Of a DNA stretch of 61,505 nt, positions 58,586 through 61,505 are shown in pieces; the first letter of the stretch is position 1, and every line of letters begins with the position of its first letter. A program made the position numbers and the translations under genes. The notes beneath the pieces were generated by a model. It was not told the origin of the DNA. It searched no databases and worked only from the letters and a program-made list of their open reading frames with translations. This DNA comes from Desulforadius tongensis (GTDB taxonomy: Bacteria > Bacillota > Desulfotomaculia > Desulfotomaculales > Desulfohalotomaculaceae): NCBI RefSeq assembly GCF_016907915.1, contig NZ_JAFBCW010000015.1, positions 1 to 61,505 of the forward strand, read 5' to 3'.

Positions 58586-60769
58586 TTACTTTTCTACCTT
58601 CAGCAGCTGCACCAGCGCGGTGGCGGCACTGCCCCTGGTGACCTTTTTATTTGGCAGATAATTTCCGTCTATTGCTGACTGCAGGTGCAGCCCCATGCTC
58701 AGGGCGGCGTAGCCCTTTAAATGGTCGGGAATGGTATCAGCATCCCGGGTTTTCAATACATAAATATCTTTTAACTTAGCAGCACCGTCATAGTCCAGCG
58801 TGTTAATCATTAACTGGGCCAGCTCCAGCCTGGTTACTTCACTATCCAAATTAACGGCATCCTTCTGTTCAATAATCCCCAACCGGATGGCGGAATCAAC
58901 TATTTTATTTTTGTTTTCCCGGTAAGGTATTTCGGTGGACCAATGCCGGCTGGCCACCAGCCAGGCTAAAACTTCCAGTTTAGTGATCTCTTTGTCCGGG
59001 TAAAACTTATCGTCACTGCTCTTTATAATATTGGCCCGGGTTAGCAGTTTAATATCCTTTTCCGCCCGGTGACCGCTGATATCGGTAAAGCTCTTTTTTA
59101 ACTGGGGCGGAAGCGGTTTGCCGCGCCAATTTAAAAACTTTCCTGTTTTGGCATCCAGCATGTATGACGGCATGTGCTGCCAGTGGTAAACTAAATGAAC
59201 CTGCTCTTTCTTATTCTCCTGGTACAGCTGCCGGTACTCCAGTGTCAGGTCCCCTGCTGCCAGGAAAGTGTTCACCGCTTTTTGCCGGTCAATGGATCCG
59301 GCAGCTGCTGGGAACTTAACATCCCACCAGTTCATGCAGTAACTGGTTACCTCTCCCGTACGGGAGTCCACCTGAACATCAAAACCGTTGCCGGGGAACG
59401 GTATCCCGTTTACCAGCCGGACAAAGGAAAAACGATACCGGCGGGGCTGTTTTTTGCCCTTGAGAGTTATTTCATCGGTGGAGGTGTTTTCCAATCTTAT
59501 GTTTGCACAGCGCCTGGGCTGCTGTTGGCGAATATAATCTTCGGCAATTTTTTGGGCCTGTTCCCTGCTGAGCTGTCCGTAGTCCTGAGAACTCTTTTTG
59601 CTTTTCAAATCTCTGTTCCATTTGTAAAAAGATATCAGTTCTCCTGTGGCGGCATCAATACTAGCCTCTGTGGAACCGTTTTCACCTTTCCATCGAAAAC
59701 TCCAAATCATTTGTTTCGGGAACCGGTAGTTCTTATTTAAACGGCTGTGAGACAATTTCTGATCTGACGGGATTTTTACCGTCTTTTCAGCCCGTTCCCG
59801 GGCCTTTTCAGCAGTGATGATACTCTTCAGCTTATCCACTTCCGCCTGCTCCGCCGGCGACAGTTCCTGCTTTGTGTTCATTTTTTCACTGAACTCTTTC
59901 ATTTCCCTTTCATCACCAAGCCCGTAGAAGGGAGATTTTATAACCTTACCGGCCAGGGCATCGATAAACAGGGAGCTGCCGCCTTTAACCCGGTATACCA
60001 GTTTAACCGGCTCTGGTTCTTTCTGCTTGTAAACACGGGGTTGAAAATAAACCAGCTCCACCTGGCGGGCAAAAATCTTTTCTGCCTGCCGTGCTGAAAT
60101 TTTGCCTGCCGGTGATGGAAACGGCTGGTTTTCATTCCACTCCAGCCTGTAGCTTTTCAGCTCACCGGTGTCGGCGTTTATACATACGTATATACTGTCA
60201 TCCGGGTAGGCGATACCGTTAACCACCCGCTGGAAGTAATAAGAATATTCAACTGGTCTGCGGGAACCCAAGGGTACAGGATGTTCTTTTTCTGGGGCCG
60301 GTTTGGTTTGCACATAGTAAGCGGGAGCCAATTTTTGTGCCCACTTTTCGGCCAATTTAGCCGCATCACGGTAAGAATACTTGGGTATACCGTTAAATTT
60401 CTGTTCCGGCTGCCGCTGGCCCCAGAGGTACATGCTTAAGATATCGCCGTTGGCGGCATCAACCTGTACGGAAATACCGTTCTCTGATTCTCCGCTGCGC
60501 TCCCAGCGTAAATACCATTCCGCTCTACCGTCAGAAGAGTTCATACTGCTTTCAAAGCGGTCATATTCATCACCGATGTTAAAAAGAGTTTTCGCTTTTT
60601 CAATGGCTTTATCCAAAGGAAATTTAGCTTGGGATATTTGGCTGTTAATTTTTACGGTGGATGCGGGTAATAGCCCTGTTTTAACCTCCGCAGCGGCTGC
60701 CAGTGGGTTGAGCAGTAAACTGGCGGACATGCATCCTGCTGTGAGGGCGGCTGCTGTTTTCTTGAGCAA
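58586..60769 (-). CDS. Secreted protein with YcdB/PepSY-like repeats and C-terminal SLH-type domains
   Basis: 727 residues. A signal peptide ends near AAAAEVKT. Three YcdB/PepSY-like units follow, each with an anchor of the form 'VNGI.[YF]P....V..D..TGE' (VNGIAYPDDSIYVCINADTG, VNGIPFPGNGFDVQVDSRTG) and 'D..A.TG' repeats. The last 170 residues contain SLH-like modules (FTDISGHRAEKDIKLLTRAN, KFYPDKEITKLEVLAWL, VTRGSAATALVQLL), which bind cell-wall polymers. It is probably a cell-surface or spore-envelope protein; PepSY-like units may inhibit proteases. Function is not established. Confidence 0.85.
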   Translation of the reverse strand: MLKKTAAALTAGCMSASLLLNPLAAAAEVKTGLLPASTVKINSQISQAKFPLDKAIEKAKTLFNIGDEYDRFESSMNSSDGRAEWYLRWERSGESENGISVQVDAANGDILSMYLWGQRQPEQKFNGIPKYSYRDAAKLAEKWAQKLAPAYYVQTKPAPEKEHPVPLGSRRPVEYSYYFQRVVNGIAYPDDSIYVCINADTGELKSYRLEWNENQPFPSPAGKISARQAEKIFARQVELVYFQPRVYKQKEPEPVKLVYRVKGGSSLFIDALAGKVIKSPFYGLGDEREMKEFSEKMNTKQELSPAEQAEVDKLKSIITAEKARERAEKTVKIPSDQKLSHSRLNKNYRFPKQMIWSFRWKGENGSTEASIDAATGELISFYKWNRDLKSKKSSQDYGQLSREQAQKIAEDYIRQQQPRRCANIRLENTSTDEITLKGKKQPRRYRFSFVRLVNGIPFPGNGFDVQVDSRTGEVTSYCMNWWDVKFPAAAGSIDRQKAVNTFLAAGDLTLEYRQLYQENKKEQVHLVYHWQHMPSYMLDAKTGKFLNWRGKPLPPQLKKSFTDISGHRAEKDIKLLTRANIIKSSDDKFYPDKEITKLEVLAWLVASRHWSTEIPYRENKNKIVDSAIRLGIIEQKDAVNLDSEVTRLELAQLMINTLDYDGAAKLKDIYVLKTRDADTIPDHLKGYAALSMGLHLQSAIDGNYLPNKKVTRGSAATALVQLLKVEK

Positions 60770-60961
60770 AATATAACACCTTCCTTTTTGGGTATATTTA
60801 CCTTATATGACGGAGAGGAATTTAATAAAGTTTCACCGGTTTGAAATAGGCGTTAATTTTATCTTAACAAGTACCTTATAAGAATGCTTTAAAAGAAAAT
60901 TAAAAAAACGTTCTGGTGGAGGCCCGCTGCATGAGGCTGGATAAAGAAAAAATTTAACTTT
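60770..60961. other. AT-rich gap before the IS element
   Basis: Promoter region of the secreted protein gene (minus strand), followed by sequence leading into the IS200/IS605 left end. No gene supported. Confidence 0.5.
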
Positions 60962-61034
60962 CCCGCCGGGAAGTCCCCGTCCTGAGCTTTCCTTGCTCGC
61001 GAAGCGAGAGTGAAGGGCGGGGATGAAAGGCGGG
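60962..61034 (+). mobile_element. Nested stem-loop at the left end of the IS200/IS605 element
   Basis: Three nested stems: CCCGCC (60962) with GGCGGG (61029), CCCCG (60975) with CGGGG (61018), and CTCGC with GCGAG around a GAA loop (60996-61008). IS200/IS605 transposases recognise subterminal hairpins of this sort. The exact element boundary cannot be fixed from one copy. Confidence 0.6.
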
Positions 61035-61089
61035 TCATGTTTTTCCAGGAAATATTGTTTTGCATTGGTTCCTCCTGTAGAATAAAGCT

Positions 61090-61494
61090 ATGAAATACCA
61101 ATTGGACAAAGGTTGCCATGCTGTATATTCTCTTCGATTTCACTACATTTGCTGCATCAAGTATCGACGCAAGGTGCTTACAGCAGAGGTATCGGAATAC
61201 CTGAAGAAAGTAAACAAAGGCATCGCTGAAAAGTTTGATGTGCAAATAATCGAGCAGGAGACCGATTAAGATCATATTCACATTATCTTTGCTTCCGAAC
61301 CACAAATTCAGCTATCCAAGTTTATCAACTCCTTGAAGTCCGTTTCAGCAAGACTGATTTTCCGGGAGTTCCCGGAAGTAAAAAAGCAACTATGGGGTGG
61401 TCATTTCTGGTCTCCTAGTTATTTTTTGTCCACCGTGGGTGAGGTGAAACTCGAGGATGTCAAACGATACGTTCAATCCCAAGGTAATCCGTAA
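61090..61494 (+). pseudogene. tnpA: IS200/IS605 transposase TnpA, interrupted by a stop codon
   Basis: A Y1 HUH transposase of 134 codons from ATG 61090, read through as one frame except for TAA at 61267-61269. The stop falls exactly before the HUH motif DHIHIIF. After it the frame continues normally through LSKFINSLKSVSARLIF and GGHFWSPSYF to the catalytic-tyrosine segment KRYVQSQG. One substitution would restore a full protein, so inactivation looks recent. The start has only a weak ribosome site. Confidence 0.9.
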
Positions 61495-61505
61495 CTACAA
61501 GTTCC
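61457..61505 (+). CDS. tnpB: TnpB (IS605 OrfB), N-terminal start only
   Basis: A frame beginning at ATG 61457, overlapping the end of tnpA, reads MSNDTFNPKVIRNYKF to the window edge. The VIRxYKF segment is the usual N-terminus of TnpB, the RNA-guided nuclease related to Cas12. Only 16 codons are visible, so its integrity cannot be judged. Confidence 0.75.
   Translation, partial: MSNDTFNPKVIRNYKF

Noticed and set aside
60889-61305. 138-residue minus-strand frame
   Set aside because: It is antisense to tnpA and the left-end hairpin; its open state reflects those sequences, not a gene.

Overview
The window reads as a chromosomal segment of an anaerobic, endospore-forming Firmicute, most like the Peptococcaceae (Desulfotomaculum/Pelotomaculum type). 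The evidence is a gerA-type germination operon, YunB-, BofC-, SpoIID-, YteA- and YqhV-like genes, an NAD-linked multi-subunit [FeFe] hydrogenase, a PyrR-attenuated pyrimidine operon, AGGAGG ribosome sites and many TTG/GTG starts. The genus is an inference from gene content, not a database result.

Layout. 1-93: the 3' end (domains V and VI) of a group II intron, inserted antisense in the last gene of a minus-strand germination operon (gerA, gerC, a small membrane gene, gerB). 3891-11141: four overlapping plus-strand genes. They encode an AddB-like P-loop protein, a UvrD/AddA-type helicase, a free-standing AddB/Cas4-type nuclease with an Fe-S cysteine pattern, and RecJ. This looks like a split AddAB-type DNA end-processing machine and is the most interesting system here. 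11233-16859: htpX (apparent AUA start), a Crp/Fnr regulator, PBP1A (minus) and tyrS. 16860-18700: a PIN/Phd toxin-antitoxin island and yunB. 18690-20292: an NSS transporter with its 33-residue partner. 20545-24563: hydABC hydrogenase (minus).

25069-37985 is mostly housekeeping on the plus strand: nadE, yebC, a bofC-like gene, ruvCAB, the queuosine genes queH-queA-tgt, spoIID-like, yajC, an HD-domain gene and secD-secF. 38064-42506: ACT/UPF0210 pair, small sporulation-type genes, lspA, rluD. 42499-47153: DUF441, phosphosulfolactate synthase-like, an MFS transporter, yqhV-like and a cysteine-rich chemotaxis receptor. 47366-58102: the complete UMP pathway, pyrR-B-C-carA-carB-pyrK-D-F-E, with PyrR attenuators before both pyrR and pyrB. 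58216-60769: a small membrane protein and a secreted PepSY/SLH-type protein. 60962-61505: the left part of an IS200/IS605 element, with a stop-interrupted tnpA and the start of tnpB.

Two dispersed intergenic repeat families occur: one with three good copies (12962, 38384, 48185) and one with two (17825, 58161). Several strong terminators, three good sigma-A promoters and an operator-like palindrome are also visible. I found no tRNA, rRNA or CRISPR array.
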